Positions 54,847-63,571 are shown, counted from the stretch's first letter. The stretch is 64,000 bases of DNA from Rhizobium sp. Root483D2 (GCF_001426685.1 NZ_LMFB01000019.1:457958-521957), one strand, 5' to 3'. Notes: generated from the sequence alone by a model not told the origin. Made by a program: numbers and translations.

Positions 54847-55625
54847 TGGCCGTGCAGAATACGATTTCGAAAGCCGAACTGCCGAACGTGCGCCGTCTGG
54901 AGGCTGTCGGCTTTCGCGCCTGGCCGGCGGCTTCGGTCCAGTATGACGGCAGCTGGCTGATCCGTCTGACGGCGGGACATGATTCCAAGCGGCTGAATTC
55001 GGTCAATCCGCTCGATCCGTCCGACAGCCGCGATATCGAGGTGCGGCTTCAAAAGGCCGCCAAGCGTTTTTCCGATTATGGCCGCCCGCTCACCGTCCGC
55101 CAGACGCCGCTGACCCCGCCGCCGCTGATTGCCTATATGGACGAACAGCAATGGCCGGTTTTCTCTGAGAGCATCGTCATGATGGCCGATATTCCGCCGA
55201 ACGACACGACGGAATCGATCGAGCACCTGCCGTTGCGCGATGTCGGCCGTTTTGTTGACGCACGTCTGCAGATTTGCGGCGAGAGCAGCCTGGAGAAAGC
55301 GGGGCTTGCCGAAATCATCAACGCCATCAAGCCGGAATGCGGACTGTTTCTCTTCGAGGCGCAGGACGAGGGACCGATCGCTGTGTCGCTCGCCGTGCAT
55401 GACAATGATCTCGCGGGGATCTTGCAAGTGGCGGTTGCCGAGAGCGTAAGACGTCAGGGCGTCGGTAGCGCCATCGTCAATGCGTCGCTGCGCTGGGCGC
55501 GTCTGCGGGGTGCCCGCACCGCCTGGCTTTCGGTCGAAGCCGACAATGAGGGCGCTATACAACTCTACCGCAAATTCGGCTTCAAGGATGTCTACCGGTA
55601 TGCGTACCGGCGGCAAGGAGTTTGA
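54846..55625 (+). CDS. GNAT family N-acetyltransferase
   Basis: A 259-residue GNAT with a longer N-terminal domain (about 1-110) and a C-terminal acetyltransferase domain (about 125-255). The acetyl-CoA loop VRRQGVGSAIV (R/QxxGxG/A) and the strand AWLSVEADNEGAIQLYRKFGF are canonical. Substrate unknown. It overlaps argJ by one base and is followed by mutT, giving an argJ-GNAT-mutT operon seen in other rhizobia. Confidence 0.9.
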   Translation: MAVQNTISKAELPNVRRLEAVGFRAWPAASVQYDGSWLIRLTAGHDSKRLNSVNPLDPSDSRDIEVRLQKAAKRFSDYGRPLTVRQTPLTPPPLIAYMDEQQWPVFSESIVMMADIPPNDTTESIEHLPLRDVGRFVDARLQICGESSLEKAGLAEIINAIKPECGLFLFEAQDEGPIAVSLAVHDNDLAGILQVAVAESVRRQGVGSAIVNASLRWARLRGARTAWLSVEADNEGAIQLYRKFGFKDVYRYAYRRQGV

Positions 55626-55627
55626 CG

Positions 55628-56041
55628 ATGGAGAGTGCCGGCCGGAAAATTCTGCTCGTTGCTGCCTGCGCGCTGGTCGATAGCGATGGCCGGATCCTTC
55701 TGGCACAACGGCCCGAGGGCAAGTCCCTGGCGGGACTTTGGGAGTTTCCGGGCGGCAAGGTCGAGCCCGGCGAGACGCCGGAGGAAACGCTGATACGCGA
55801 ACTGGATGAGGAACTGGGCGTGCGTACCAAGGTCGCGTGTCTGGCGCCTTTGACCTTTGCCAGCCACACCTATGACGATTTTCATCTGCTGATGCCGCTC
55901 TATGTCTGCCGGCGTTATGAGGGCGTTGCCTATGGCCGGGAAGGGCAGGCGGTGAAATGGGTCCGTCCCAAGGCCCTGCGCGACTATCCGATGCCGCCGG
56001 CTGACGAGCCACTTATCCCCTACTTAATGGATCTGCTCTGA
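55628..56041 (+). CDS. mutT: 8-oxo-dGTP diphosphatase MutT (NUDIX)
   Basis: A 137-residue NUDIX hydrolase that removes oxidised dGTP. The NUDIX box GGKVEPGETPEETLIRELDE is complete (starting near residue 42). Start 55628 (MESAGRKILLVAACAL) has AGGAG upstream and overlaps none of the GNAT codons beyond its stop. The role is inferred from the family; other NUDIX functions are possible. Confidence 0.93.
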   Translation: MESAGRKILLVAACALVDSDGRILLAQRPEGKSLAGLWEFPGGKVEPGETPEETLIRELDEELGVRTKVACLAPLTFASHTYDDFHLLMPLYVCRRYEGVAYGREGQAVKWVRPKALRDYPMPPADEPLIPYLMDLL

Positions 56042-56235
56042 TCTAATCCCGGAAATTTCTATTTTATTAATCGAACATTTATCACCCTCCCGCACAATCA
56101 GCTTCGAGTAAGTGCCGGTGTCTATTGGTTTGGGGATGATTCCCGTGGCCGATACCGGTTTTTTATAGGCGTCGACATGGTGAAGCGGTGGGTGAGCCGT
56201 CTTCAAGAAAACGCACATATTCGAAGAGGCAAACA

Positions 56236-56553
56236 ATGGTCGACGACGATTTTTGGAGAACGGTTCAGGACAAGGATCTGGTGACGACCCAGAGCCGCCG
56301 CACCGGTGCGCTTAATCTGTCGCTGCTGTTCGGGACCGCCGTCATCGCGCTGACCCTCATTTTGACGCCGATGCTGTCGAAATCGGACAATAAGGTGATG
56401 GCCAACGCGCCGATCGACTACGATAATATCACGACCGGCTCGATCCCGAGCAGCCCGCCGGCCAAGCGCTACACGGTGCGCCGCAGCGTGCTGCAGGAAA
56501 TGCCGGGCGCAGTCTGCATTATCGACAGTGACGGAAGCAAAAGCGGCTGCTGA
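56236..56553 (+). CDS. membrane-anchored protein upstream of Flp pilin (105 aa)
   Basis: A 105-residue protein with start MVDDDFWRTVQDKDLV and GAGGC-like site. A TM helix (about 28-45, LNLSLLFGTAVIALTLILT) follows a charged cytoplasmic head; the periplasmic tail is Ser/Pro-rich and ends in CIIDSDGSKSGC with two cysteines. It lies 125 bases before a Flp-like pilin gene. I do not recognise a family; it could be a pilus-associated or simple anchor protein. Confidence 0.65.
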   Translation: MVDDDFWRTVQDKDLVTTQSRRTGALNLSLLFGTAVIALTLILTPMLSKSDNKVMANAPIDYDNITTGSIPSSPPAKRYTVRRSVLQEMPGAVCIIDSDGSKSGC

Positions 56554-56678
56554 TGACGTAGAGCCGGGATACCCGGTCTTGCGTTCGTTGCCAGCCGGAC
56601 AACAATGATATCGCGCGTTGACGTGCTTTTCAGGCGGTATCGCCGGGTTGGGCAAGCGCAGAACAGGCTGGGGAGCAC

Positions 56679-56855
56679 ATGACGATACTGAACCGGTTTC
56701 TCAACGACAAGTCCGCTGCCACGGCGATCGAATATGGCCTCCTGGCCAGCCTGATTTCGATTGGCATGCTGATCGGACTGACCGCGTTCTCCGATTCATT
56801 GCTGGCTGTCTTCCAGACGATTACCAACGCCATCCTCGGCGTCAGGCCGGCTTAG
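56679..56855 (+). CDS. Flp/Fap family type IVb pilin (58 aa)
   Basis: A 58-residue pilin-like protein. The motif KSAATAIEYGLLASLISIGM contains the conserved E (position 5 after the cleavage site) and Tyr-Gly-Leu of Flp pilins, followed by a single hydrophobic helix. A prepilin peptidase would cut before the ATAIEYG segment. No Cpa/Tad assembly genes are in the window, so this is a solitary copy. The GGGAG site lies six bases before the ATG. Confidence 0.85.
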   Translation: MTILNRFLNDKSAATAIEYGLLASLISIGMLIGLTAFSDSLLAVFQTITNAILGVRPA

Positions 56856-56886
56856 AGCGCCTCCATTCGAAGATGAAGCGCTCTTA
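56855..56886. terminator. palindrome between Flp pilin and the convergent methyltransferase
   Basis: AGAGCGC and GCGCTCT pair in a seven-base stem around a 17-base loop. The TAG of the pilin gene (56853-56855) adjoins the left arm and the TAA of the minus-strand gene (56884-56886) adjoins the right arm. Confidence 0.6.
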
Positions 56887-57789
56887 AGCGCCGAATTCCT
56901 GTTGTTCATCTTTCAGCGGCAATTCCCGCGTGCTCAGCGCGTCGGATAGCCGTTGTTTCGCCGAGCCGGGTTTCAGCGGTTTCTGCTGGCTTTCGTGCGG
57001 TGCCCAGCCGGAAATATAAATGATCGAGAAGGTCGCCCTGATGCGGCCATCCGGATCGGCAAAGCGTTCGGCATAGATTTCCGCCGCCCGCACGAAAAAG
57101 CTGCGGGTCAGGGGCTTGCGGCTGCGGGCCGAAAGCGGATTGGTCATTCCCATCGACCGCAGATCTTTCAACAGCGAAAACAGCGATGCGTATCGCACCG
57201 TGTAGCTTTCGGTATCGGCAACCGGCAGGCTGAAGCCGGCGCGCTGCAAAAGCGCTCCGATATCGCGGACATCGGCAAAGGGAATGACGCGCGGGCTGGC
57301 GCCGCCGGTCATTTCGCTTTCGGCCGCCAGGAGAACCTCGCGCAGCTCCTGCAAGGTGCCGGAGCCGGGAATGGCGGCGAGGAAGAGGCCGTCGGGTTTG
57401 AGCGCACGGCGCACCTGGATGAACACGCCGGGCGTATCGTTGGTCAGGTGCAGCGATAGCGGCGAGACGATGAGATTGACCGATTCCGGGGATAGCGGCA
57501 CCGTTTCCAGCGATGCGGCGGAGACCTTTTCATCCGGGGCGGCAAAGGCCGGATCGGTTTCGATGCGCTCGATATCCGTCACTTTGCCGGTTTTTGCGAT
57601 ATAGCGGGCGGTGAGGCCGGTATAGCCGTGCAGTTCGACTGCCTTGTCGAAATGGCGCTCCACGACATCAAGGCGCTCAGACAGTTCCTGGGCGGCGATC
57701 TCCAGCAGGAATTGCGCCTTGGGGTCGCCGTTGCGAAAGGCGCGCTTGCGGCGGGCCTCGATGAGCGTCTGGTCGAAAACGATATCCAT
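56884..57789 (-). CDS. class I SAM methyltransferase (NDUFAF5-like)
   Basis: A 301-residue methyltransferase with the order of the alphaproteobacterial NDUFAF5/BioC-like group: start MDIVFDQTLIEARRKRAF, then FLLEIAAQELSERLDVV, and RRALKPDGLFLAAIPGSGTLQELRE. The mitochondrial relative hydroxylates or methylates a complex I subunit arginine, so a similar modification role is inferred. A TTG at 57813 is an alternative start. It is divergent from comF, which begins 69 bases away. Confidence 0.85.
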   Translation of the reverse strand: MDIVFDQTLIEARRKRAFRNGDPKAQFLLEIAAQELSERLDVVERHFDKAVELHGYTGLTARYIAKTGKVTDIERIETDPAFAAPDEKVSAASLETVPLSPESVNLIVSPLSLHLTNDTPGVFIQVRRALKPDGLFLAAIPGSGTLQELREVLLAAESEMTGGASPRVIPFADVRDIGALLQRAGFSLPVADTESYTVRYASLFSLLKDLRSMGMTNPLSARSRKPLTRSFFVRAAEIYAERFADPDGRIRATFSIIYISGWAPHESQQKPLKPGSAKQRLSDALSTRELPLKDEQQEFGA

Positions 57790-57857
57790 GGCTTTGCTGT
57801 CCTGATCACTCAAAAATCTGATCGCAATGAAACCCGGCCCGCCGTAAAGTCAACCTC

Positions 57858-58646
57858 ATGGCGGATGATGGGGCAGAAAATCCGGGATGGCGGCTGGCCA
57901 AAGGGCTGCGGGGAGGCCTGCGCGGTCTGATGGCGGCGGCGGTCGATGCCGTCTATCCCCCGGTTTGCGCCGGTTGCGGCCGTTTGACCGGGCAGCATCG
58001 CGGCGTCTGTCCCGCCTGCTGGGCGACGTTGCGGTTGATCGAGCGGCCCTATTGCGAGGTCCTGGGCCTGCCGTTTTCCCATGATCTGGGCGCGGGCATC
58101 CTGTCGGCCGATGCGATCGCCAATCCGCCGGTGTTCGAGCGGCTGCGCTCGGCTGCCATCCATGACGGCATTGCCAAGGCGCTCGTCCATGGTTTGAAAT
58201 ATCGCGACCGCACCGATCTCGCCGTGATGATGGCGCAATGGATGATCCGGGCGAGCGACGGCACCGTTGCGGCTTGCGATGCAATCGTCCCGGTGCCGCT
58301 GCATGCGTTCCGGCTGTTTGGCCGCAAGTTCAACCAGTCGGCCGAGCTTGCCCGGGCCATCGCCCGCAGTTCCGGCAAGCCATATCTCGCGACGGTGCTG
58401 ATCCGCCACCGGCGCACCGCGCAACAGGTTGGGCTGGGCGCCAGCCAGCGTGCGGAGAACGTGCGGGGCGCTTTCTCGGTGACGGAGGACGGCCGGGCGG
58501 CGCTGTTTGGCAAACGGATCGTTCTCGTCGATGACGTCTATACGACGGGGGCTACCGTTTCGGCGGCGACCCGGGCGCTGAAGAGGGCGGGGGCAGGCGA
58601 TGTGACGGTTTTGACCTTTGCAAGAGCCATGTCCGGCCTTATATGA
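57858..58646 (+). CDS. ComF family phosphoribosyltransferase-like protein
   Basis: A 262-residue protein. The N-terminal double zinc ribbon has C37, C40, C51 and C54 (VCAGCGRLTGQHRGVCPACW is the linker pattern) and the C-terminal PRTase domain has IVLVDDVYTTGATV (about 220-233). ComF relatives act in DNA uptake or in recycling of purine/stress ligands; the role here is unknown. A GGATGA site precedes the ATG. Confidence 0.9.
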   Translation: MADDGAENPGWRLAKGLRGGLRGLMAAAVDAVYPPVCAGCGRLTGQHRGVCPACWATLRLIERPYCEVLGLPFSHDLGAGILSADAIANPPVFERLRSAAIHDGIAKALVHGLKYRDRTDLAVMMAQWMIRASDGTVAACDAIVPVPLHAFRLFGRKFNQSAELARAIARSSGKPYLATVLIRHRRTAQQVGLGASQRAENVRGAFSVTEDGRAALFGKRIVLVDDVYTTGATVSAATRALKRAGAGDVTVLTFARAMSGLI

Positions 58647-58693
58647 CACGGTATGTGTACTGGCGCAGGGCCGGTGAAGGAGCAGATCAACTC

Positions 58694-58951
58694 ATGGCTT
58701 CGGTTGTCATTTATACCCGTCAATTCTGCGGCTATTGTTCCGCAGCCAAGAAACTTCTGGAAACCAAGGGCGTGCAGTTCGAGGAGCATGACGCAACCTA
58801 TGCTCCGGAAATTCGCCAGAAAATGATCGAGCGGTCGAATGGCGGCACGACCTTCCCGCAGATCTTCATCAACAATGCCCATATCGGCGGCTGCGACGAC
58901 CTGCATGCGCTGGAACGCGCCGGCAAGCTCGACGCGATGCTTGCGGCGTAA
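58694..58951 (+). CDS. grxC: glutaredoxin 3
   Basis: An 85-residue dithiol glutaredoxin with active site C12-G-Y-C15 in YTRQFCGYCSAAKKLL and the TFPQIFINNAHIGGCDDL glutathione-binding motif (TVP-like and GGCDD). The start at 58694 (MASVVIYT) is in a fresh frame after comF. It reduces disulfides with glutathione and may assist Fe-S or ribonucleotide reductase. The nitrilase gene follows after 12 bases. Confidence 0.94.
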   Translation: MASVVIYTRQFCGYCSAAKKLLETKGVQFEEHDATYAPEIRQKMIERSNGGTTFPQIFINNAHIGGCDDLHALERAGKLDAMLAA

Positions 58952-58963
58952 GGAGACGCTTCA

Positions 58964-59821
58964 ATGACGTTCAAGGCCGCAGCGATCCAGATGTGTTCCG
59001 GTGTCGATCCGGCCGAAAATGCCGGGACGATGGCAAGGCTCGTGCGCGAGGCAGCTGCCCAGGGCGCTACATACGTGCAGACGCCGGAAATGACCGGCGC
59101 TCTGCAGCGCGACCGCGCGGCGATGAAGGCTGCGCTTCGTGACGAGGGCAGCGATCTGATCGTGGCCGCAGCATCGAAACTTGCCGGCGAATTGCGCATC
59201 CATCTGCATGTCGGCTCAACGGCGATCGGCCTTGCCGATGGCAAGATGGCCAATCGCGGCTTCCTGTTCGGCCCCGATGGCAAAAAGATTACCCATTACG
59301 ACAAGATCCACATGTTCGACGTCGATCTCGACAATGGCGAAAGCTGGCGCGAAAGTGCCGCCTATACGCCGGGGGCGACCGCAAAGCTGGTGAGTCTACC
59401 GTTCGGCAAGCTCGGCTGCGCCATCTGCTACGACGTTCGCTTCCCCGAGCTGTTCCGGGCGCAGGCAGCGGCGGGTGCTGAGATCATGTCGGTGCCGGCA
59501 GCCTTCACCCGCCAGACCGGCGAGGCGCATTGGGAAATCCTGTTGCGCGCGAGAGCGATCGAGAACGGCATGTTCGTCATCGCCGCCGCCCAGGCCGGGG
59601 TGCATGAGGATGGCCGCGAGACTTTCGGGCATTCGATGATCATCGATCCGTGGGGACGCGTTCTGGCCTCGGCCAGCGGTACCGGCGCGGGCATCGTGAT
59701 CGCCGATATCGACATCACCCAGGTTGCGGCGGCGCGGGGCAAGATTCCTAACCTCAAGAACGGCCGGCCGTTCCAGCTCGAGGAGGTGCCGCTCAGCGCC
59801 TCCGGGGACGTGGCCGCTTGA
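58964..59821 (+). CDS. carbon-nitrogen hydrolase (Nit-like omega-amidase family)
   Basis: A 285-residue nitrilase superfamily enzyme. The catalytic triad is E42 (QTPEMTG), K114 (HYDKIHMFD) and C155 (AICYDVRFPELFR). Nit1-type members deaminate deaminated glutathione. The coupling with grxC upstream and DUF1178 downstream (TTGA overlap of four bases) makes that reading attractive. Exact substrate is inferred. Confidence 0.92.
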   Translation: MTFKAAAIQMCSGVDPAENAGTMARLVREAAAQGATYVQTPEMTGALQRDRAAMKAALRDEGSDLIVAAASKLAGELRIHLHVGSTAIGLADGKMANRGFLFGPDGKKITHYDKIHMFDVDLDNGESWRESAAYTPGATAKLVSLPFGKLGCAICYDVRFPELFRAQAAAGAEIMSVPAAFTRQTGEAHWEILLRARAIENGMFVIAAAQAGVHEDGRETFGHSMIIDPWGRVLASASGTGAGIVIADIDITQVAAARGKIPNLKNGRPFQLEEVPLSASGDVAA

Positions 59822-60246
59822 TCAAATACACGCTTGCCTGCGACAACGGCCATTCGTTCGAGGGATGGTTCTCCTCCGGCGCCGATTTCGACCGGCAGGC
59901 GGAGCTTGGCCTTGTGTCCTGTCCCGTCTGCGGCTCTGCCACGGTCGGCAAGGAGCTGATGGCGCCTTCGGTTTCGACGGCCCGCAAGAAGGACGAGACC
60001 AAGGTGCTGATGATGGATCAGGCCCGCAAGGAAGCGGTGGCCAAGATCCGCGAACTGGTCACGTCCATCCGCGACAATGCCGAGGATGTCGGGACAAAGT
60101 TTCCCGAGGAAGCCCGCAAGATCCATTATGGTGAGGCCGAGCAGCGCGGGCTGATCGGGCAGGCGACGATCGACGAAGCCAAGGCGCTTCTGGAGGAAGG
60201 CATCGAGATTGCCGCCCTGCCGGTGTTGCCGGACGACGTGAACTGA
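59818..60246 (+). CDS. DUF1178 family protein
   Basis: A 142-residue protein of the DUF1178 family. It has a zinc-site-like N-terminus: C8 and H12 then C35 and C38 in VSCPVCGSA, followed by a helical domain (KDETKVLMMDQARKEAVAK and FPEEARKIHYGEAEQRGL). The start codon is TTG, overlapping the nitrilase TGA by four bases, so the two are coupled. Function unknown; often found near nitrilase or grx genes in alphaproteobacteria. Confidence 0.9.
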   Translation: MIKYTLACDNGHSFEGWFSSGADFDRQAELGLVSCPVCGSATVGKELMAPSVSTARKKDETKVLMMDQARKEAVAKIRELVTSIRDNAEDVGTKFPEEARKIHYGEAEQRGLIGQATIDEAKALLEEGIEIAALPVLPDDVN

Positions 60247-60247
60247 C

Positions 60248-60832
60248 ATGACGGCGGGCGGACCTCGTCTGGCCATCTACAATTTCGGCCTGCATGCCGG
60301 GCCAGAAGGCGACCCTCGCGTCGAGGGTTTCGTGTTGCGCGAGCCAGCCAATTTCGAGGCTGCCGCGCGGGCATCCGGTTTCATCGGCCGCTCCGGCTAT
60401 CGCGGCGTTCCGGGACCGCGCAGCTGGGGCCAGCAGGTTTTTCCGCGTTTCATCGAAGGTAGCGGTTTTGACAGCGCGCCGTCCTCCTTGTCGCTCTGGA
60501 CCGATATCGAATCGTTGATGGCATTTTCCTATCATGGCGTTCACGCCGACGCGTTGAAGAACGGGCGCAACTGGAACATCAAACCCAGCTGGCCGCCGCT
60601 TGTGCTCTGGTGGGTGGACGGGCACCGCGTGCCCGACTGGCAGGACGGCGCCGGGCGGCTGGAATATCTCCACGATCACGGCGCGTCCGGCAGAGCCTTC
60701 ACCTTTAAAGAACCCTTCACCGCCGGGGGTGAAGCCTATGCGATCGACCGGAACAAAGTCCGGCGGATTGCGCAGGAGAATGCCAAGGGGCAGGCCGATC
60801 TGCTTGCGCATGTGCTGACGTTGAAAGTCTAG
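60248..60832 (+). CDS. DUF3291 domain-containing protein
   Basis: A 194-residue protein of the DUF3291 family, which has a ferredoxin-like fold related to heme-degrading monooxygenases. Recognisable parts are LAIYNFGLHAGPEGD, SLWTDIESLMAFSYHG and VLWWVDGHRVPDW, in that order. It begins one base after the DUF1178 stop, so it belongs to the same transcription unit. Activity has not been shown for it. Confidence 0.8.
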   Translation: MTAGGPRLAIYNFGLHAGPEGDPRVEGFVLREPANFEAAARASGFIGRSGYRGVPGPRSWGQQVFPRFIEGSGFDSAPSSLSLWTDIESLMAFSYHGVHADALKNGRNWNIKPSWPPLVLWWVDGHRVPDWQDGAGRLEYLHDHGASGRAFTFKEPFTAGGEAYAIDRNKVRRIAQENAKGQADLLAHVLTLKV

Positions 60833-60842
60833 CACGGGGCTT

Positions 60843-61121
60843 TTATTTTAACGGACGCCGCATGGCGTGGCGAAAGCGTTGCACCACGATTTCGTCAGCA
60901 CCTGCGTAATAGTCAATCAAATAGGGATAAGGCGTTAGGAAAACGCGGCGGACGCCCGAGATTTTTGTTTTGCTGCCCGTATGGGGATATTGTTGCAGCA
61001 ATGTCAGGATGAGCGCCATGCGGGCTGCCACTTTTGCGGCCCCTTGGGGTGACTGCTTCGCGAGGTAACCCAGCGCCTCGTCGATCTGGTGGAGCGCTCG
61101 TTTTGAATAGCGTAGTTTCAC
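60843..61121 (-). CDS. ParE/RelE-type toxin
   Basis: A 92-residue ParE-like toxin. The pattern YSKRALHQIDEALGYLAKQ at the start and RRVFLTPYPYLIDYYAGADEIVVQRFRHAMR at the end is the ParE signature (the final segment includes the R-F-R-H motif). It starts with GTG in a GTGA overlap of four bases with the antitoxin stop. The DUF3291 gene ends ten bases away on the other strand. ParE toxins poison gyrase. Confidence 0.9.
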   Translation of the reverse strand: MKLRYSKRALHQIDEALGYLAKQSPQGAAKVAARMALILTLLQQYPHTGSKTKISGVRRVFLTPYPYLIDYYAGADEIVVQRFRHAMRRPLK

Positions 61122-61345
61122 AGGCGATATTTGGACAATATGGTTTGCACCTCGGCTTCGGTGGCAAATTCTCCCCGCGCCATTTCGGCTTGGGCCTCAA
61201 TCAGATCAGCCTCCTCTTCCGGCGACAGTTCGATGACCCGCTCATCATCCCCGGCATAGCTGAGCATCATGCGGGCGATATCGTCCTGCATTTCCGTAGG
61301 GAGATTCCGTGCGGCTGATACCGCCTGTTCCAGAAGCTTTGTCAT
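61118..61345 (-). CDS. ParE-linked antitoxin (75 aa)
   Basis: A 75-residue acidic protein (MTKLLEQAVSAARNLPTEMQ) that overlaps the toxin by four bases, so it is the antitoxin of the pair. The segment NLPTEMQDDIARMML and the acidic LSPEEEADLIEAQAEMARGEFA are typical of RelB/ParD-like antitoxins with a C-terminal toxin-binding helix. No clear ribbon-helix-helix is visible at its N-terminus. Start 61345 is preferred to a longer frame that reads into untranslated sequence. Confidence 0.8.
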   Translation of the reverse strand: MTKLLEQAVSAARNLPTEMQDDIARMMLSYAGDDERVIELSPEEEADLIEAQAEMARGEFATEAEVQTILSKYRL

Positions 61346-61643
61346 TCGCAGAGTGTGCCTTGGATCGATCGAAAAAAAAACCGAAATCGTCGCGCCTGAC
61401 CGTGCTGACGGTCTTATAACGCTGTCAAAGAACTGAACGGCCGAGGCGAGAATGTGGTCCTTCTGGTCCGATCTTTGACAGCCTAGCACGGCGGTACAAG
61501 GCGGGGATGATGGTGTCTTTGCTTTTTGCCACAGGCCCGGTATCTGAGGTCTTGGCTGATCCTTGGCAAAAGTGCTGCACTCTTTTAATTCAACGGCTTG
61601 ATATCCATCTGTGGGCCGTGTTCAGACTGGAGTTTTAAGACCG
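61346..61643. other. intergenic region of the toxin-antitoxin and GNAT genes, with a spaced inverted repeat
   Basis: This 298-base gap holds a run of nine A (61374-61382) and a spaced inverted repeat: GCTGTCAAAG at 61421-61430 and CTTTGACAGC at 61473-61482, 42 bases apart. It could be a promoter-operator site for the antitoxin operon. No gene was seen. Confidence 0.4.
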
Positions 61644-62210
61644 ATGGATTTTTCCGATCTTCGCTTTTCCACGCAACGCCTGGACATCCGGCGGTTCGTG
61701 CCCGCCGATTTTGCGGCATTCCAAGCCTATCACCGCCTGCCGGAGGTCTATCGCTATCTGTATGCTGAGCCGCTCGATGACGCCGAAGCTGCCGAAAAAT
61801 TCGAAAGAGCGTGTGTGCCCCGGCTTCGCAAGAAGGGCGATGCCGCCGTGTTTGCGGTTGAGCGCCGCGAGGACGCAGCCGTCATCGGCGAAGTGGTGCT
61901 GAAGCTTGAAAGCGCGATCGCGCGGCAGGTGGAGGTCGGCTATATCTTCAATCCGGCCTTTGCGGGCAAGGGGTATGCGACGGAAGCGATGCGGGCCATT
62001 CTGGATTTCGCGTTTTCAACACTCAACTTCCACCGTGCCTTTGCAAGGCTCGATGCCGCCAATGCAGGGTCAGTCGGGGTGGTCGAGCGGTTGGGGATGC
62101 GGCGCGAGGCGCATCTGATCCAGAACGACCAGTTCAAGGGCGTCTGGGGCGACGAGTTCATCTATGCGCTGCTGCGCGACGAATGGATGGCGCGGCAGAG
62201 CGGCGCCTGA
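61644..62210 (+). CDS. GNAT family N-acetyltransferase (RimJ/RimL-like)
   Basis: A 188-residue GNAT of the RimJ/RimL branch. LRFSTQRLDIRRFVPADF at the start and GYIFNPAFAGKGYATEAMR, the acetyl-CoA binding signature with GKGYATEA, and RLDAANAGSVGVVERLGM are clear. Start 61644 (MDFSDLRF). The acceptor is unknown (a protein N-terminus or a small molecule). It is convergent with ubiG. Confidence 0.92.
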   Translation: MDFSDLRFSTQRLDIRRFVPADFAAFQAYHRLPEVYRYLYAEPLDDAEAAEKFERACVPRLRKKGDAAVFAVERREDAAVIGEVVLKLESAIARQVEVGYIFNPAFAGKGYATEAMRAILDFAFSTLNFHRAFARLDAANAGSVGVVERLGMRREAHLIQNDQFKGVWGDEFIYALLRDEWMARQSGA

Positions 62211-62243
62211 CAAGCCGGTACGGCGGTCCAGGGAAGCCTTTCT

Positions 62244-62990
62244 TTACGCCGGGCGTTTGGCGACGATCATGTAGTTGACGTCCATGTCCTTCGACAGGTT
62301 CCACTGGTTCGACAGTGGGTTGAAGAAGACGCCGGTGCGGTCGGTGACTTGCATGCCGCTGGCGGTAATGGGCTTTTCCAGTTCTTCCGGGCGCACCAGC
62401 TTGTCATATTGATGGGTGCCGCGCGGCAGCCAGCGCAGGACATTTTCGGCGGCAAAGATAGCGAGCGCTGCCGCTTTCATCGTGCGGTTGATGGTGGCGA
62501 CGAACATCAGGCCGCCGGGACGCACCATCGAAGCGCAGGTGCTCATGAAGAATTCGACATCGGCGACATGCTCGACCACTTCCATATTGAGTACGACATC
62601 GAAGGTCTCGCCGGCTTGCGCCAGCGCCTCCGCGGTGACAGCGCGGTAATCGACCGCAACGCCGCTGCCGGCCGCATGGGTTCTGGCGATCATGATATTC
62701 TTTTCCGAGGCGTCGGCGCCGACCACATCGGCCCCCATGCGGGCCATCGGCTCGGACAGAAGACCGCCGCCGCAGCCGATATCGAGGATGCGCAAGCCCT
62801 TCAGCGGCTGCAGCGCCTTGGCCTCGCGGCCGAAATTGTCCGAGACGCGGTCGCGGATATAGGTGAGACGGACCGGATTGAACTTGTGCAATGGCCGGAA
62901 CTTGCCCTTCGGATCCCACCATTCGGCGGCCATGGCGGAAAACCGGTCGACTTCGTTCTGGTCGATGGTGCTGCGGGCCTGCTCGGTCAT
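62244..62990 (-). CDS. ubiG: bifunctional ubiquinone O-methyltransferase UbiG
   Basis: UbiG methylates two hydroxyls in ubiquinone synthesis. The 248-residue protein shows the opening [20 protein letters not shown] (14-33) typical of UbiG, the SAM loop DIGCGGG (70-76), and MEVVEHV (about 146). The C-terminal [19 protein letters not shown] is conserved. Start 62990 (MTEQARST). A longer upstream ORF is not needed. Confidence 0.97.
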   Translation of the reverse strand: MTEQARSTIDQNEVDRFSAMAAEWWDPKGKFRPLHKFNPVRLTYIRDRVSDNFGREAKALQPLKGLRILDIGCGGGLLSEPMARMGADVVGADASEKNIMIARTHAAGSGVAVDYRAVTAEALAQAGETFDVVLNMEVVEHVADVEFFMSTCASMVRPGGLMFVATINRTMKAAALAIFAAENVLRWLPRGTHQYDKLVRPEELEKPITASGMQVTDRTGVFFNPLSNQWNLSKDMDVNYMIVAKRPA

Positions 62991-63157
62991 GATCGGAACT
63001 CCTTGGACTTTACCCCTGGTGAAGTCGGACGATCGGGTATGAAAGTCAAGGGTTGGCAGTGTCGCGGGATGGGGGACGGGAGTTCTCAGCGTTGGCCCTG
63101 TTGACCCCCTCTCCTGCAAAATCTAGGACTTAGCTGCGCTAAGATCTTGATTTTGCT

Positions 63158-63338
63158 TTCTCCCCCGCCGAGGGGGAGAAAGGGCTGTGGCGTTCGCTTT
63201 CACCCTCCCCTTGAGGGGGAGGGTCGGAGCGAAGCTCCGGGGTGGGGTGATTTGCGGCGTATCCGATTGACGATGGTGTTCGTGGTGGGTCACCCCCACC
63301 CGCGACTGCGTCGCGACCTCCCCCCTCAAGGGGGAGGT
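63158..63338. repeat. RIME-like mosaic palindromes, copy C
   Basis: Three hairpins lie in the gap between ubiG and the small gene: 63158-63180 (TTCTCCCCC stem, nine pairs), 63202-63224 (ACCCTCCCC-TTGA stem) and 63316-63338 (ACCTCCCCC-TCAAG stem). The second and third also form the imperfect arms of a larger inverted repeat. The blocks resemble copies A and B. No coding gene is supported here. Confidence 0.75.
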
Positions 63339-63409
63339 GGAACGGTGGCGCCACCTTTGTAGGTGTTTCCAGACTGTGAGGCAGCCGCAAGCACGTCTGG
63401 TTTCGCGCG

Positions 63410-63571
63410 CTAAAGTTTCGCTTTGTCCACGCTCATTGCCGCAGCCGAGGACAGGCGGTGTGCCAGTGCGGAGGATTGGGATCCGGAAGACTGGATCAGC
63501 GGGATCAGGACGATCACCAGGATGAGGGTGGCGATATAGACCGGTCCGAGAGGAATTCGACGCGCTTTCAA
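63410..63571 (-). CDS. small single-pass membrane protein (53 aa)
   Basis: A 53-residue protein starting with TTG (MKARRIPLGPVYIATLILVI) that has one TM helix (about 11-26) and a polar Ser/Ala-rich tail. A CTGGAG site lies about eight bases before the TTG. I do not recognise it, but the signal-anchor pattern and ribosome site suggest a real small gene. It faces away from the phosphoethanolamine transferase gene. Confidence 0.6.
   Translation of the reverse strand: MKARRIPLGPVYIATLILVIVLIPLIQSSGSQSSALAHRLSSAAAMSVDKAKL

Noticed and set aside
63147..63362. 71-residue plus-strand ORF in the ubiG downstream gap
   Set aside because: It is a translation of the mosaic palindromes and has no ribosome site.
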